Shown here: positions 13,215 to 23,820 of the stretch, in pieces | How the letters are laid out: every line of letters starts with the position of its first letter | How positions within the stretch are numbered: the stretch's first letter is position 1 | Assembly: GCA_023313575.1 (NCBI GenBank) | Contig: JAJTTP010000005.1 | Span: forward strand, 2,232,001 to 2,296,000 | Direction: 5' to 3' | Length of the DNA: 64,000 nt | Origin: Eutypella sp. D-1 | Taxonomy: Eukaryota > Ascomycota > Sordariomycetes > Xylariales > Diatrypaceae | Notes under the pieces: model-generated | What the model saw: only the letters and a program-made list of their open reading frames with translations | What the model was told of the DNA's origin: nothing | Databases searched by the model: none | Program-made: the position numbers and the translations under genes

Positions 13215-14249
13215 ATGTGCTCAGCCGACATCTTCCTCGGCCTACTGGCCATCTTGTTCCCACCTCTGCCCGGTACGTCATCCGTTCTCCCGTCATCCAC
13301 CTACATACCTACATACCTAGTAGTAGACTATAAACGCCCCGCATTCTCCCACCATCACCATTGATTACCCCCCCCCCCCCCCTTCTCAGCCTATGAGGGC
13401 ATCGTGTGTTTCTAGCTTTCTTTCTGGCGGCATCAACCATCAACTTAATGGATCAAAACCTACTCATTCTAGTCATTGATTGGTGTTGTAACATTCCATG
13501 TGTAATGTTGTGCTGTTACGGACGGTGCCGTGCTGCTGCTGTTGCTGTGCCATTTAATTGATTATAGCCATTGATCAATGGAGAAATGGCGAATATTGAT
13601 GGCGAACATTGATGGCGAACATTGGACGATTCGATGGAAACAAAAGCTAACTGACATAACCTGACCAACAGTATGGGTGAAGAGAGGCATCTGCTCCGCC
13701 GACTCCCTCATTAATATCCTGCTCTGCATGTTAGGCTTTGTACGTCAACCACACCCCCAAAACACCCCCAAAACACCCCTCCCCACGGACAATCATACAA
13801 TATCATAATCCTAGGCAATGTCCATAGGCGACCGGAATGAATCAAACTGAACTGACTGAAAAAAAAAAAAAAAAAAAAAGCTCCCGGGTCTCATCCACGC
13901 ATGGTACATCATCGCGTACTTCCCCGACGACTACGACGATGAGTACGAGCGCGGACTCCCGCACAGCGACGGCGGGGAGAGCGGCCGCGTGACCTACGTC
14001 TTCGTGCAGCCGGCGTCGCACGCTCATCCCTCCGCCCGCCGACAACAGCAGCAGTCGAACAAGCCACACGACCCGCGCCAGCAGCCCCTCCAGGGCGGAC
14101 ACGCAAACTACGGCACCGCGAACACGAGCGGCGGCCCGTCGACGACGGATAACGCCGGCGAGGGCGGCAGCAACGGGTCCACCGCCAACCCGCCCCCGAC
14201 GTACGCCGAGGCCGTCAAGGGCGATTACAAGGTCCAGACTCAAGACTAG
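13215..14249 (+). CDS. PMP3/RCI2-family small membrane protein with long tail
   Basis: Three exons, 13215-13272, 13672-13739 and 13881-14249, give 164 residues. The N-terminus MCSADIFLGLLAILFPPLP, then VWVKRGICSADSLINILLC and LGFLPGLIHAWYIIAYF, is the two-helix Pmp3/UPF0057 domain. Members are small plasma-membrane proteins that affect membrane potential and cation or stress tolerance. Classical Pmp3 is about 55 residues. Here roughly 110 hydrophilic residues follow, beginning with the acidic patch DDYDDEYE and ending near PPPTYAEAV. PPTY (residues 147-150) fits a PPxY WW-domain ligand, as used by Rsp5-type ubiquitin ligases. Intron 1 is 399 nt (GTACGT...CAACAG). Intron 2 is 141 nt and its acceptor AG is preceded by an A-run of about 21 nt instead of pyrimidines. 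Family assignment is firm; the tail's role is inference. Confidence 0.9.
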
Positions 14250-15184
14250 GTCGCTATGCTGAGCCACGTACGGGCCATCTAGGCTAAGAACAGAAAAGGG
14301 GGGGGGGGGGCTCCCCTGGGACTCCCCTCAAGGGAGAGAGATGACTATATGTATATCTACGAATCCTACGGTCTACGCCACTTCATACCGGGTTTACACC
14401 GGTGGAATCAAGCGGGCAATGGGACCGGAAGGATACGTACGAAAAAAAAAATAGCCATCTCTGTATCCCACCCATGACCGTGTGGTATATATGTAGGAAA
14501 ATAGTATTCGTGGCGCGCTGGTTGGTTTCGCTTAGGAGTCGGGGGTAGGTAAGGGGGGGTAGTTAGTGGCTCATGTCTTTTTGTTGTTTTTGCTTGCATT
14601 TCAGTATATGATGTTATTGTAGGATTCCCCCCTTTCTCTTTCCGTCTTCTTCTATCTTGTTGTTTCTCGTTTTCTGTGCTACCCGCTACTACTCTATCAA
14701 TCACAACTTCGCTGCCCACATCAGGTAGCTAGCTAGCTAGCTACACAAATCACTCCGCGCCCGCTCGAGAGATTCCTTCGATGGATGATGTCCTCGTTAT
14801 TCCTGCATATTTCTCGGCGGAAATGCTTGCTTACTTATTGGTTATGCTTGTACATAATATACTCCGTGGTTCAGCCAATACTAGTTCTAGGGGGGTGGTT
14901 TCTTCTATCTTTCGCTGTTCTTGGTTACCACCTCTTCATAGCGATGTCGTAGACTACAGAGGCATAGTTACACTATTCGGCTATACTTGATGGTGCTACC
15001 AGCGAAGGAGAATGCAGTATTCCCCATTCTTCCTCTTCCGAGCCACCTCAGGGCTAGTCAGTTAGCCTGCCTGCCCGGCCCCTGATTCGAACCCGTACCT
15101 AATTACGAAGTCCAACTACTCAACCAACCCCTTTCCTACCTCGCACACGCGCCTCCCGCTTCCCGCCTCCCACCCTACCAACCG
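14250..15184. other. Convergent intergenic region
   Basis: This is the 3' flank of the PMP3-like gene (+) and the unrecognised 733-aa gene (-). It holds a poly-G run near 14299-14310 and an AGCT(AGCT)n stretch near 14728-14742. No coding frame is supportable. Confidence 0.5.
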
Positions 15185-17653
15185 TCATCCGCGAGGAACC
15201 AGATCAATTGCACCCGGGCTCGGGTCCGGGCCGGACTCAGGGCTCCTCCTGCGACGGCCGTGGTACACGCAGACGCCGGCGCCGCCGGAGGGGTGGCGCT
15301 TGTTGGCGGGGCACATGGGACTGGAGGGCAGGTGCTCGGGGAGGTCGAAGGCGAACGCGCTGGGCGCCAGGTCCTCGTAGTCTGGAACCGGGACGGGAAC
15401 CTCCCACCACTCCGTCTGCTTCTGCTTCTGCTTCGGTTTTTTGTTGTCCGTGTTGGTGCTAGTACTGCTGGCGGCGGTGGTCGTCGGGACGTGCTGCCGC
15501 TTCGTCGTTGACCCCGATCCCGATCGCGACCCTGACTTGGTCTCGGAGCTCCCGCTCGTCCTTGTCGTGGAGCCCGAAGAATTTGCAATGGGCGGAGGAA
15601 GCGGTGCCGGCGCCGGCGGTGCGAGACTTCGGGTGCCATTTTGCTGCTGGCCTGCGCCGTGAGGAGCGTGGCGGCTGCGTCCGGCGATGTCGCCCCCGCC
15701 GCTACCGTTGTCGTTGCCGTTGTCGTTGCCCGGCGCCTCGATGTCAAAGAAGAACGATCGCAGGCGGCGCTCGTACGTGGACTCGCTGAGCGGGGGAGTC
15801 TGGACGCGCATCGCCTCCTATTTCGTTGTGCGAGGTCAGCCAGTCTCCAACAAAATTTCTGTCATAGAAGAGGGCCAGGAGAAGCAATATCGTGCAGTCC
15901 CATCTGTTCTTTTCCTGATGTAGGTATATCAAGAACGGGGTCTCGACTTACGCCGCCGGGATATAAGTCAGACGGCGCTAGAGAATACAGTCCCGTTCTG
16001 TCAGCTACTCGAACCAAAATATCACAGGGAAGTAAAAAGAAGGAACAAGAGGCCAAAGCTTACGAAAATGCCCGCCTCTCTCGGGGCTCGGCGTGCGGAT
16101 CTTGAGCAGTAGGTCGCGGACGGAGCTGGAGGCGCCCTTGATAGACCCGGGAGCGGATGCCCGGGTCTGGCGGTGTCTGGGTCCGGTCCCCATGCCCATA
16201 CCAATTCCCATGCCGAACAGCTTGCGCGTCCTGGACGGCTTAGGCGTTGCGGGCGTCTTCGACTCATCGACCCCCAAAAAGATCTGCGTGACCTGTGTGT
16301 CCGACGAGGCGCGGTTCGAGGGGGCGAGGAGATCCGGCTGCTGAGGGGGCAGGGGAACTTTTGCCTGCGGCCTCGCCTCCTCGATGATGATCGCGATGGA
16401 GTCGCGGCTACCGTCCGGCTGGAGGCGGGCTTTTTTCGCCTTCTGCGTACGTGGCGACAATTTGATCAGCAGCGTCCCGTTCGGCTCTGGCTAGTGTGCG
16501 GGAAAGGAGGGGTGTTAGAGGGGTGGGTTTCACTCACTGGTCTGGTATCAAACATCAGTCTCTTCATGAACGAGGCCTTAGGCTTCGGCTCGGCGCCGTC
16601 GAGATCCAATGACCCTGATCTGCGGCTGTTGTCCGCCTCCACCTGCGTCTCAATGGGTTGCATACCGGGTACCGAGTCCTCTCTGTCCCTTAACGACGAC
16701 CGGAGCGGCGAGGGGGCCCGGGACCTGGGCACGGGCTCACCGGTGCCGGCGCCGACCCAGGTGAAGCTCTCGCTGCTGGGGTTCTTGAGGCGCAAGGAGG
16801 GAAGCGAGAGCGTCTCGACGCGCCGCCCCCCGGACGTCGTTCTGGGGCTTAGCGACGGCTTGTCCGACAGCGTGTGCGGTGTCTGAGAGGCGGCGGTTGC
16901 AGCCGGCGTCGACGCGTCACTGGATGCCGAGGGAAGGGGGAAGTATGACCGTCTCGGCTGCGCCTGCGACTGGAGACGCGCATGCTCGCTCAGCCATGGC
17001 GTGGACATCGGGGCTTTGGGCTTTCCTGCCGCAACGTCCATGTTCGCGAGCGAGGAATCACTTTCGCTCTCGGTAGTGCGGTCGGTGCGGAAGTAGAGGT
17101 CAGGATGCTGGAGGCTCTGGACTTGGGCGGCCTCGCTGAGGTAGGGGCTGGCGAGAGGTGCGAACTGGCGCGGTCTCGGCGGCGGGGAGGCAGTACCGGA
17201 GCGGTTCTCTCCGGGCGTCGTCCGCTGCGATGGGCTGTGCGCGCTGTCCTGCGCCAAGCCGCCCGAACTGCTCCCCTTGCCGGAGCGTTTGCGCCATTTG
17301 AACGGCCAGCTGTTGGCGGTGGTGTCGGACCCGGCCTTCCGGAGTTGCGGGGGCAGCTCGACCACCTCGCGCTCTGCCCAGTAGCCCGCCGGGAACCACA
17401 CCCACTCGTAGCCTTCCTTGGGAAGACGCGGCGGGTCGTACACTTGCGGTGCAGCGCGGGTGTTGCTCGGCCTGTCGCTTGTCGGCGAGTGGCTAGGCCC
17501 CCCCTGAGGCTCCAGCAGCCGCACACTTCGCTTGGTGGTTGCTAATGATTGGCCGCCGGCGGGACTTGGAATCGGGGTCAAGGCGGGCGTCGGGTATGTA
17601 TGCATGTTAGGATAGGATGTAGCGGGACGATTTCTTGCTAGGGGCGCATTCAT
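15185..17653 (-). CDS. Unrecognised 733-aa protein with 26-nt microexon
   Basis: I do not recognise the family. Four exons keep one frame: 17653-16538, 16490-16064, 15977-15952 (26 nt) and 15817-15185. Donors are GTGAGT, GTAAGC and GTAAGT, and acceptors are CTAG, CTAG and ATAG. Joining them gives FDTRP|PEPNGTLLIKLSP, then GGHFP|PSDLYPGG, then EAMRVQTPPLSE. Most of the protein is Ser/Pro/Arg-rich and probably disordered. More ordered-looking patches are EGYEWVWFPAGYWAEREVVEL (about residues 81-101), KPKASFMKRLMFD, TQIFLGVDES, and the C-terminal block WWEVPVPVPDYEDLAPSAF with FDLPEHLPSSPMCPANKRH and GVCVYHGRRRRSP. The Cys/His content of the last block could hint at metal or nucleic-acid contact, but that is a guess. 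Coding is well supported by GC3 bias and splice signals. SUV3 lies upstream on the same strand. Confidence 0.75.
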
Positions 17654-18567
17654 CCCTTGGACGCTGCGTGTCAGGGGCTAGCTACCGCTGGCTCTCCCGG
17701 GTGATTGGTGCCCAGCTGCCCTGGGGCCGGCGTGGGTATCAGGGGCGTCCATGCTATTTATCTTGAGGCCTGCTGCTCTACGAATAATGTAATAAGTAAA
17801 TGCTGATTTAGAAGGATGTTGAGCGTGAAAGGATACGTAGGTGACGGAGACGTAGAGAAAGGTCCATTGTCGACGTATTCGTAGGTGTGTGTATATTAGG
17901 TATCTGGCTCTTAGAATCAGTCTCTTTATGGCTACATTGGACTCCAAGGATACGTTCATGTGGCTAAACGTATATTTGAGAGGAAGCAGGCATGATCTTG
18001 TTACTTCAGCAATATGCACTTACCTACCCAGGCACCCACGGTATCTAGGTAGATTTAACGCATGAGCAATGCCAACTTTAGGATTGATGCATAGAATAGG
18101 TAGATTAAAATTCGACGAGCCTCAGTAGATGTGTGATTGAGTTATGCCGTCATGTCTACGTGTAGCATGCTATATATCGTGTGTCACTGGTCCGGGAGAC
18201 TAGCAACTGACAATGTACTATTATACTCACCTTCAACCATCTAGTCTCTCCTACGGAGGGCAGTTTCGAGCGGTTAGTTCCTTCCGTGCAAGCATGGATA
18301 TATTGAAAAGCCAGTCATGACGGCAACTCTTTAATGTAAGGTTCAGCTGTGATGCTTGTGGGTAATGACCGTAGAGGGAGAGATACAATGCCAGAACCTA
18401 GACCTGGATGGGAGTCCGTATTATACATTGTGGTATTATATACCAAGACTATGTACTGGTGATCACCACAGACGACACCTTCTCTATAAATATCATACAT
18501 GGCCCGTTGGCTCCTTCACTCTTGTTTTCTTTTTGACTTTTTGGTCTTTTTTATACATGGTCTATCA
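17654..18567. other. Intergenic region between 733-aa gene and SUV3
   Basis: AT-richer DNA between two tandem minus-strand genes. It should contain the SUV3 3' end and the promoter of the 733-aa gene. No coding frame is supportable. Confidence 0.5.
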
Positions 18568-21027
18568 TCATACATTCGTGGAAGAGTCGTGTTTGTGGTG
18601 ACCCTCCTGATTTTGGTGGTGATGGGGTTCCACTATAGTCATCTGCTGCAGTTCTTTTGTGTCTTCATAGAGGGGCTCCTCGTGACCCTCTTCCTTCCAT
18701 TCACCGGGGCCCTCATGCGGGGGCTTCTTTTCAGCAGACCCCGCAGCATCCAGGAGAATCTTCTTGCGCTCCGCGGCCTTCGCCGCCTTGCGAATGTTGT
18801 CCAACCTTGTCTTGCGAGCTTTGTCACTCATGCTGATCTCGCTTAGGTAGTAGTTGATCTTTTCCTCAACTAGCTCCTTCGCGCGGAAGGCCACGTTCTG
18901 GCTGACGAAGACGCCGGAGTACCGATAGCTCAGCCAGAGGTATAAAGTGATGGCTTTGTGAAGGGTCTCTATCTGCCGGAGGTAGTCGGCCTTACCCCTG
19001 GGGTGGCTGTCCTCCTTGACGTCGAGGAGCTCCAGGTTGATCTGATGGATATCGAGGATATTGCCACCCTCCATGTTAGAAACGCACTTCGCAAGAGACT
19101 GTAATACCTCTATACCACTGGGCTCCCTCAGAAATACGGGGGCATTCAGGAAGACACAGCGGTCATATACAGACATGGGGTATGGCTGTATTAGATCAGC
19201 GATCTGCAGCATCTCCTTGAGATGGCAGAGGTGGTATTGCGGCCCAACGCGCGCTATGTCACGTAAGCGGGATATGATATAGCTGAAAGGGGTGTTTGGG
19301 GGGAAGTATGACGAAAACCGTTCGATAACGGCTGGAGGAGGTTGTATGCCGGCAGTTTTCAGGGGTTCCGGATCACGTTGAAAGGCTTCCTGAATAACTG
19401 GGAGATCCTCCTGGTCATAAGTTGTGACAAGACCTAATTGCCCTTGCCTCTTCGGCGGGTGTTCCTCCTCGCGATGTGCTGGTTCGCCCGAGCCAGACTG
19501 AATGGCCTGGTTTGCCGTCCTAAACCGGCCGGCACGCCCCCCAATCTGCTTGATCTCGGACGTACTAACTTGCCTGTAACTAGTCGAGTCGCGCTTGTGT
19601 GTTTGTATGAAGATAATCCGTTTGATCTCCAGGTTGAGGCCCATGCCGATTGCGTCACTGGCTACCAGAAAATCATAATCGTTGTTGGGGTCGTTGAAGA
19701 GAGCTGCCTGCTGAGCCCGTGTCTCTGGTGGTAGGGATCCATAGACGATAGCAACGCGCCTTCCCGTCTTCTCCTCGATAGTGTTTTTCAAGGAATGAAT
19801 GTCGACTCGGGAAAAAGCGATGACGGCATCACCCTTTTCCAGTTTTCTGAAGTCGTTTTGCAAGCTTTTACTCATAGTTTCCAAGGGACTGAGACGCTTA
19901 TACCGATGAATGACAAGCTTGTCTCCTATTGAGGTGCAGAGGGACTGTATCAATTCAACAGCGCGCTCCTCTCCACAGAGATGCACCTCCTTCGCCTGGA
20001 CACCCAGGAATGCCTGAGTCCAGGCCCATCCCCGCTCGCTATCGCCTATCATCTGAATCTCGTCGATGACGGCAACATCGACTTGGTGGTTCAGGCTAGT
20101 CATCTCGACTGTACAGCTGCGAAAGTAATTATCCTCGCCCTCGGGTATGCGCTGCTCCTCGCCGGTGATCAGAGCACACTTCTTGCCCTTGGCGATGAAA
20201 CGGGAGTAGACTTCATGTGCTAGCAACCGGAGGGGGCCGGCGTAAATGCCGGACCTTGCTTCCTCGAGAGCCTTCAGAGCATTGTAAGTCTTGCCCGAGT
20301 TGGTTGGGCCGACGTGAAGGTGAATGGTGCGCTGCATAGCACGAGTGGCAGGAAACCACTCATGCGGGTTCCGGCAGTCCGCAATCTTCTTGTGCGTGGC
20401 GGATATATTGCTAGGGAACCTGGTGCGCATGAGAAAATCCTGGAAGGAGTAGATAAGCTTGGTGGCGAGGCCGTGAAGATCGCCCTGGACGAAGGCTTCC
20501 CGAAGGGAAAAGAATAAGGGATTGTCCGACTTGGATATGATTTGTTCGTCGCAGGCTAAATCACAGGACTTCTCCAAGGCAGTTCTAAATAGCTTGACCT
20601 CTCGATCGTAGTCAAGCTGTGATAGGACGCCTAACGCCTTGTATATTTCCGATTTAGCCTCGTATTTTTCCGTTGAAGAGATGAGAAGCTCAAAGCGGGC
20701 GAGAGCAAGCCTCTTGAAAACACGGTAGGCCTTATGGGCCTTGTCTCTGAAGTGTATGGGGTCTTTGGAGGGTGGGCGACCTGGAAATGATCCTCTGGTC
20801 ATACCCGGCGCCGGGAGCAAGCGCTCCGGCTTTCTCGGCTTCGGCTTCTACAGAAGCAGTGTCAGTGACCGAAGAAGGTAAGGGGGAAAGATAGAAGAAG
20901 GGGTGTGAATTCATACCGTCCGAGCCAGAGCCCTTGATGTAGAAAAAGCATGCTGTCGACATGACCGGATAAGTAGACATCGATAGCTTGGGCTAGCTTG
21001 TCTGAACCTTAGAAGAAGGGAGTGCAT
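18568..21027 (-). CDS. SUV3: Mitochondrial ATP-dependent RNA helicase SUV3
   Basis: SUV3 is the DExH/D helicase of the mitochondrial degradosome, working with an exoribonuclease to unwind and decay mitochondrial RNA. Exons 21027-20917 and 20847-18568 give 796 residues. Motif I GPTNSGKT is at about 217-224, motif II DEIQ at about 299-302 and motif VI QIGGRAGR at about 471-478. The SUV3 C-terminal domain follows, with a Lys/Glu-rich end. I chose the start at 21027 because it is in frame with exon 2 (ALART|KPKPRKPERLL) and gives an Arg/Ser/Leu-rich, acid-free presequence MHSLLLRFRQASPSYRC...HAFSTSRAL, a typical mitochondrial signal. A nearer ATG at 20980 is out of frame after splicing. The 69-nt intron has a GTATGA donor and CTGTAG acceptor. 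A Gln/Glu-rich insert follows motif VI without interrupting the frame. Confidence 0.95.
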
Positions 21028-21980
21028 GACAAAAGTGTATGAACTGTATGAATGGCTTCGACTTCGATCATGATTCTCTGTAAGAATTCAACAGCCTCCG
21101 ATTTGGACTGATCTACTCCATAAGACGATCTTCTCTTGACAGAAGCCGTTCTTTACACTCGCTCTACCTTAAGTAAAGGAGGCCAATCAGTCAGTCCCGG
21201 AGTCAGCCAGTACCTAGGTAGTACCTTAATAAAGGATATAAAGGGTAGGTAGTGAGCGTGTCAAGGATCTCGGGAGTTCCTGGTGATTGAGTATCGACAA
21301 TCTATGTACAATCTAGAATGGAGTCTGATAAGGAAATTTTATGAATTTGAATTCTCTTATCGGGTCGCACCCCTAGCTGCATGTAAGTACCCCACATCTG
21401 AGTTGCCATCAACCTTGAAGTAGTTGGCAGCGAAGGATACATAAGTACCTAGGTATGTATGCAAACACGATCTATTGCTTTTACGGTTAGCGTTTTTTAC
21501 TAGCCCGGCAGCGCGGGAGAAGCCAGCTCTAACTTTAAACAGTCTAGTCTGAACTGAGAGCGTCAAGTACTTAGGTACCTAGGTAGGTGGTATTCGTCAT
21601 GGCTCATACCTCTGTAATTCAGCCACTCTAATCTCATATGTCCATCCATCCACCTGCATCATCTACTACTTTCCAGACTTAACAGCATCCCTACCACCCA
21701 ACCAATTTGTTGATCCGCCCCGCGACCTATCCGATTTGCTTCCACTATCACAGCCAGACCAGTGCATTACCCACTCATCGAGAGCAGGATAGGAGCTGGA
21801 TAGGAGCTGGATAGGAGCTGGATAGTCTAACCTAGTTGCCTATCAACTACACAGCTTGTTAAGTGCACTTAGTGACATAGTAGTAGCCCAGGTCACGAAG
21901 GCCTGCCTCTATCTCTTTCCTCTCCATCCTCATCTCCATCTCCATCTCCATCTCCGGCGAAACAAGCCGTCAACGTCAAG
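21028..21980. promoter_or_regulatory. Divergent promoter region, SUV3 / R-SNARE
   Basis: About 950 bp separate the divergent SUV3 and R-SNARE starts, so both promoters must lie here. It contains three exact TACCTAGGTA palindromes (21211, 21446, 21576), a tandem AGGAGCTGGAT array and a CATCTC-rich leader close to the SNARE ATG. No individual factor site can be assigned. Confidence 0.6.
21787..21825. repeat. Tandem repeat, unit AGGAGCTGGAT x3
   Basis: Three perfect 11-bp units at 21791-21823 with partial units at each end, about 155 bp upstream of the R-SNARE start. Confidence 0.9.
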
Positions 21981-22810
21981 ATGGCTTCGTCTTCGACACC
22001 GCAGACTCCACTCCTCTAGTGCGTCATCCCGTCATCCCGTCATCCCGTCGTCCCGTCGTCCCGTCATGGAGAGAACAAGATGTCCGAGTATTAGATGCTA
22101 AACAGCAGGTGTTTTCAACCTTCCGCTCTATCAGCGCGTGCATAGCGCATAACACGACGATCCTCTCAGAATGCACCACCTCAGCCTCCTCCCAGACCTC
22201 GTCGCTGGCCTCCATTATCCTGCCTAAGATCAACCACGACGCGCCGCAGAAGCTGACGTACACGCACGGCTCGCACCACATCCACTACATCGCGGAGTCG
22301 CCATCGGGCAGCGACACGCCGTCGGCATCGGCCGGCGGGCTGACCTTCCTGGTGGTGGCCGAGGCGTCGCTGGGGCGGCGCGTGCCCTTCGGTTTCCTGT
22401 TCGAGATCCGCCGGCGCTTCTTCGACGAGTTCCCCGCGCGCGCCACCGACTACGACGAGCTGCCCAACTACGGCGCCGCCGCCTTCAACGGCACCCTGAA
22501 GGGCCTGATGGTCGACTTCGGTACCACCGCCGGCGGCCGCGACGATGCCATCTCCAGCGTCCAGCGCGAGATGGACGACGTCCGCGGCATCATGACCCGC
22601 AACATCGAGGGCCTGCTCGAGCGCGGCGAGCGCATCGACCTGCTCGTCGACAAGACCGATCGCCTCGGCGGCTCCGCCCGCGAGTTCCGCGTCCGCAGCC
22701 GTGGGCTCAAGAGGCAGATGTGGTGGAAGAACGTCAAGCTCATGGGCCTGCTCGCCTTCGTCCTCGTCCTCATCATCATCACCATCGTGATCGCCGTGAA
22801 GAGCAACTAA
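21981..22810 (+). CDS. Vacuolar-type longin R-SNARE (Nyv1/VAMP7-like)
   Basis: A synaptobrevin-type R-SNARE driving fusion at the vacuole/late endosome. Exon 1 is 21981-22018 (MASSSTPQTPLL plus two bases) and exon 2 is 22135-22810, together 237 residues. Splicing restores the longin start LLYACIAHNTTIL. The longin domain continues through LTFLVVAEASLGRRVPFGF to about residue 130. The SNARE helix follows with RNIEGLLERGERIDLLVDKT. The zero-layer arginine is R176 in LLERG. Juxtamembrane basic/aromatic RQMWWKNVK precedes the C-terminal anchor at about 215-234. No Asp/Glu-rich extension or palmitoylation cluster is obvious. The intron (116 nt) carries tandem GTCATCCC repeats starting just after the donor GTGCGT. 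I leave the symbol open because NYV1 and VAMP7 naming differs between lineages. Confidence 0.92.
22021..22066. repeat. Intronic tandem repeat GTCATCCC / GTCGTCCC
   Basis: About five 7-8-bp units (GTCATCCC, GTCATCCC, GTCATCCC, GTCGTCCC, GTCGTCCC) just after the 5' splice site of the R-SNARE intron. Confidence 0.85.
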
Positions 22811-23538
22811 GGGGCAGACCAAACCCCAAGAGCATGGGAAACTTTTCTCTAGGGAAGGATGGGCCAACTCGGGCGGCTGGGACGCACGGATGACCCGGGT
22901 GAGAACGTTTTTGTTCAGCGTAGCGAAAAGAGAGGCTTGTTCGCCTGCAGCATCCCCAGCCTGTGTTCTAGAGAGACACTTAGGATCTCGTCGCGGCTCT
23001 GTAAGTTCACTTCATCTCGAGCAAGGTCGAGCAGTGCGGATATGGCAAGTCAAAAGCGAACGTGTCAAAATGAGGCCTCCCGAAACAAGCATCGAAAGCC
23101 GGCAGGCACGTCGTCTTTGCCATCGAATCAGATTTTTGTTAAACACCGATACCCATGAAGGGTGAATCGAATAAGTTGGGCTGGGCTGGGATAGGACTTT
23201 GGACTGGGGTTAGGGTGTTATCTTTTTTCTTGTCTCTGTATTTTACAGCCTTGTACATTCGGTTAACCTAACTTGCGCCAAAATTCTCTCAATACCAAGA
23301 AGCAAGTATCATACTGATGTTCTTTTGCAATGTTACATTTATGCTAAGCGCGCGCCCTCAAAAAAAAACACACATAATCTTCAGAGTTTTTAATAGATCG
23401 TCGTATCCCATAAATGCTTCCTGGTCCTGCGTTTCTGCGACCTACCAACGCGTAAAGAGGCAATGTAAAAACATAGCGGAACCTCCTAAGGCACGTGCAA
23501 AATGCAATGCCCACCCTCTCATCACCTCTCCCATTGCC
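22811..23538. other. Convergent intergenic region
   Basis: 3' flank of the R-SNARE gene (+) and the small proline-rich ORF (-). No supportable gene. Confidence 0.5.
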
Positions 23539-23820
23539 TCATAACCTCGACACGGCAACCCCATCGACAACCCCCCTCCGCACCACGGCGTGGGCGCGGT
23601 ATACGTAGCCGTGCGCGACGGGGCTCATAGCCGGCGTGCCCATCGCGGGCGCAGCAGGCCCCCTGTGCAGATGCCCCGTGAAGAAGACGGGGTGCAGCTG
23701 CGACGCGTCGGGCGGGGGAGCGGGAGGCCCCTGAGGTCGCCACCCCGGCTGTTGCTGTTGCTGTGCGGTTTGAAATCCTGGCGCCGGCGGTGGTGCTGGG
23801 GGTGTCCTGTTCGCCGCCAT
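23539..23820 (-). CDS. Small proline-rich hypothetical protein, 93 aa
   Basis: A single-exon frame, 93 residues, starting MAANRTPPAPPPAPGFQ. It has a poly-Gln patch (AQQQQQPG) and a more ordered C-terminal half, SQLHPVFFTGHLHRGPA then MSPVAHGYVYRAHAVVRRG. Third positions are almost all G or C, unlike the flanking DNA, which supports coding. I do not recognise a family and it has no signal peptide or transmembrane segment. Extension by a further exon cannot be excluded. It is convergent with the R-SNARE gene. Confidence 0.5.
   Translation of the reverse strand: MAANRTPPAPPPAPGFQTAQQQQQPGWRPQGPPAPPPDASQLHPVFFTGHLHRGPAAPAMGTPAMSPVAHGYVYRAHAVVRRGVVDGVAVSRL

Noticed and set aside
15060..15110. 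GGTTCGAATC-like box on the minus strand suggesting a tRNA
   Set aside because: The flanking bases do not form a five-pair T-stem and no matching acceptor or anticodon stem is visible.
16982..17545. Long plus-strand frame antisense to the 733-aa gene
   Set aside because: Shadow frame of a GC-rich exon, with no supporting motifs or splice logic.
20732..20980. Frame starting MSTYPVMSTACFFYIKGSG as the SUV3 N-terminus
   Set aside because: It is out of frame with the helicase after splicing at the GTATGA donor. The frame from 21027 joins correctly and gives a mitochondrial presequence.
22181..22867. Minus-strand frame overlapping the R-SNARE
   Set aside because: Composition mirrors the antisense of the SNARE. 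The longin and SNARE motifs on the plus strand are unequivocal.
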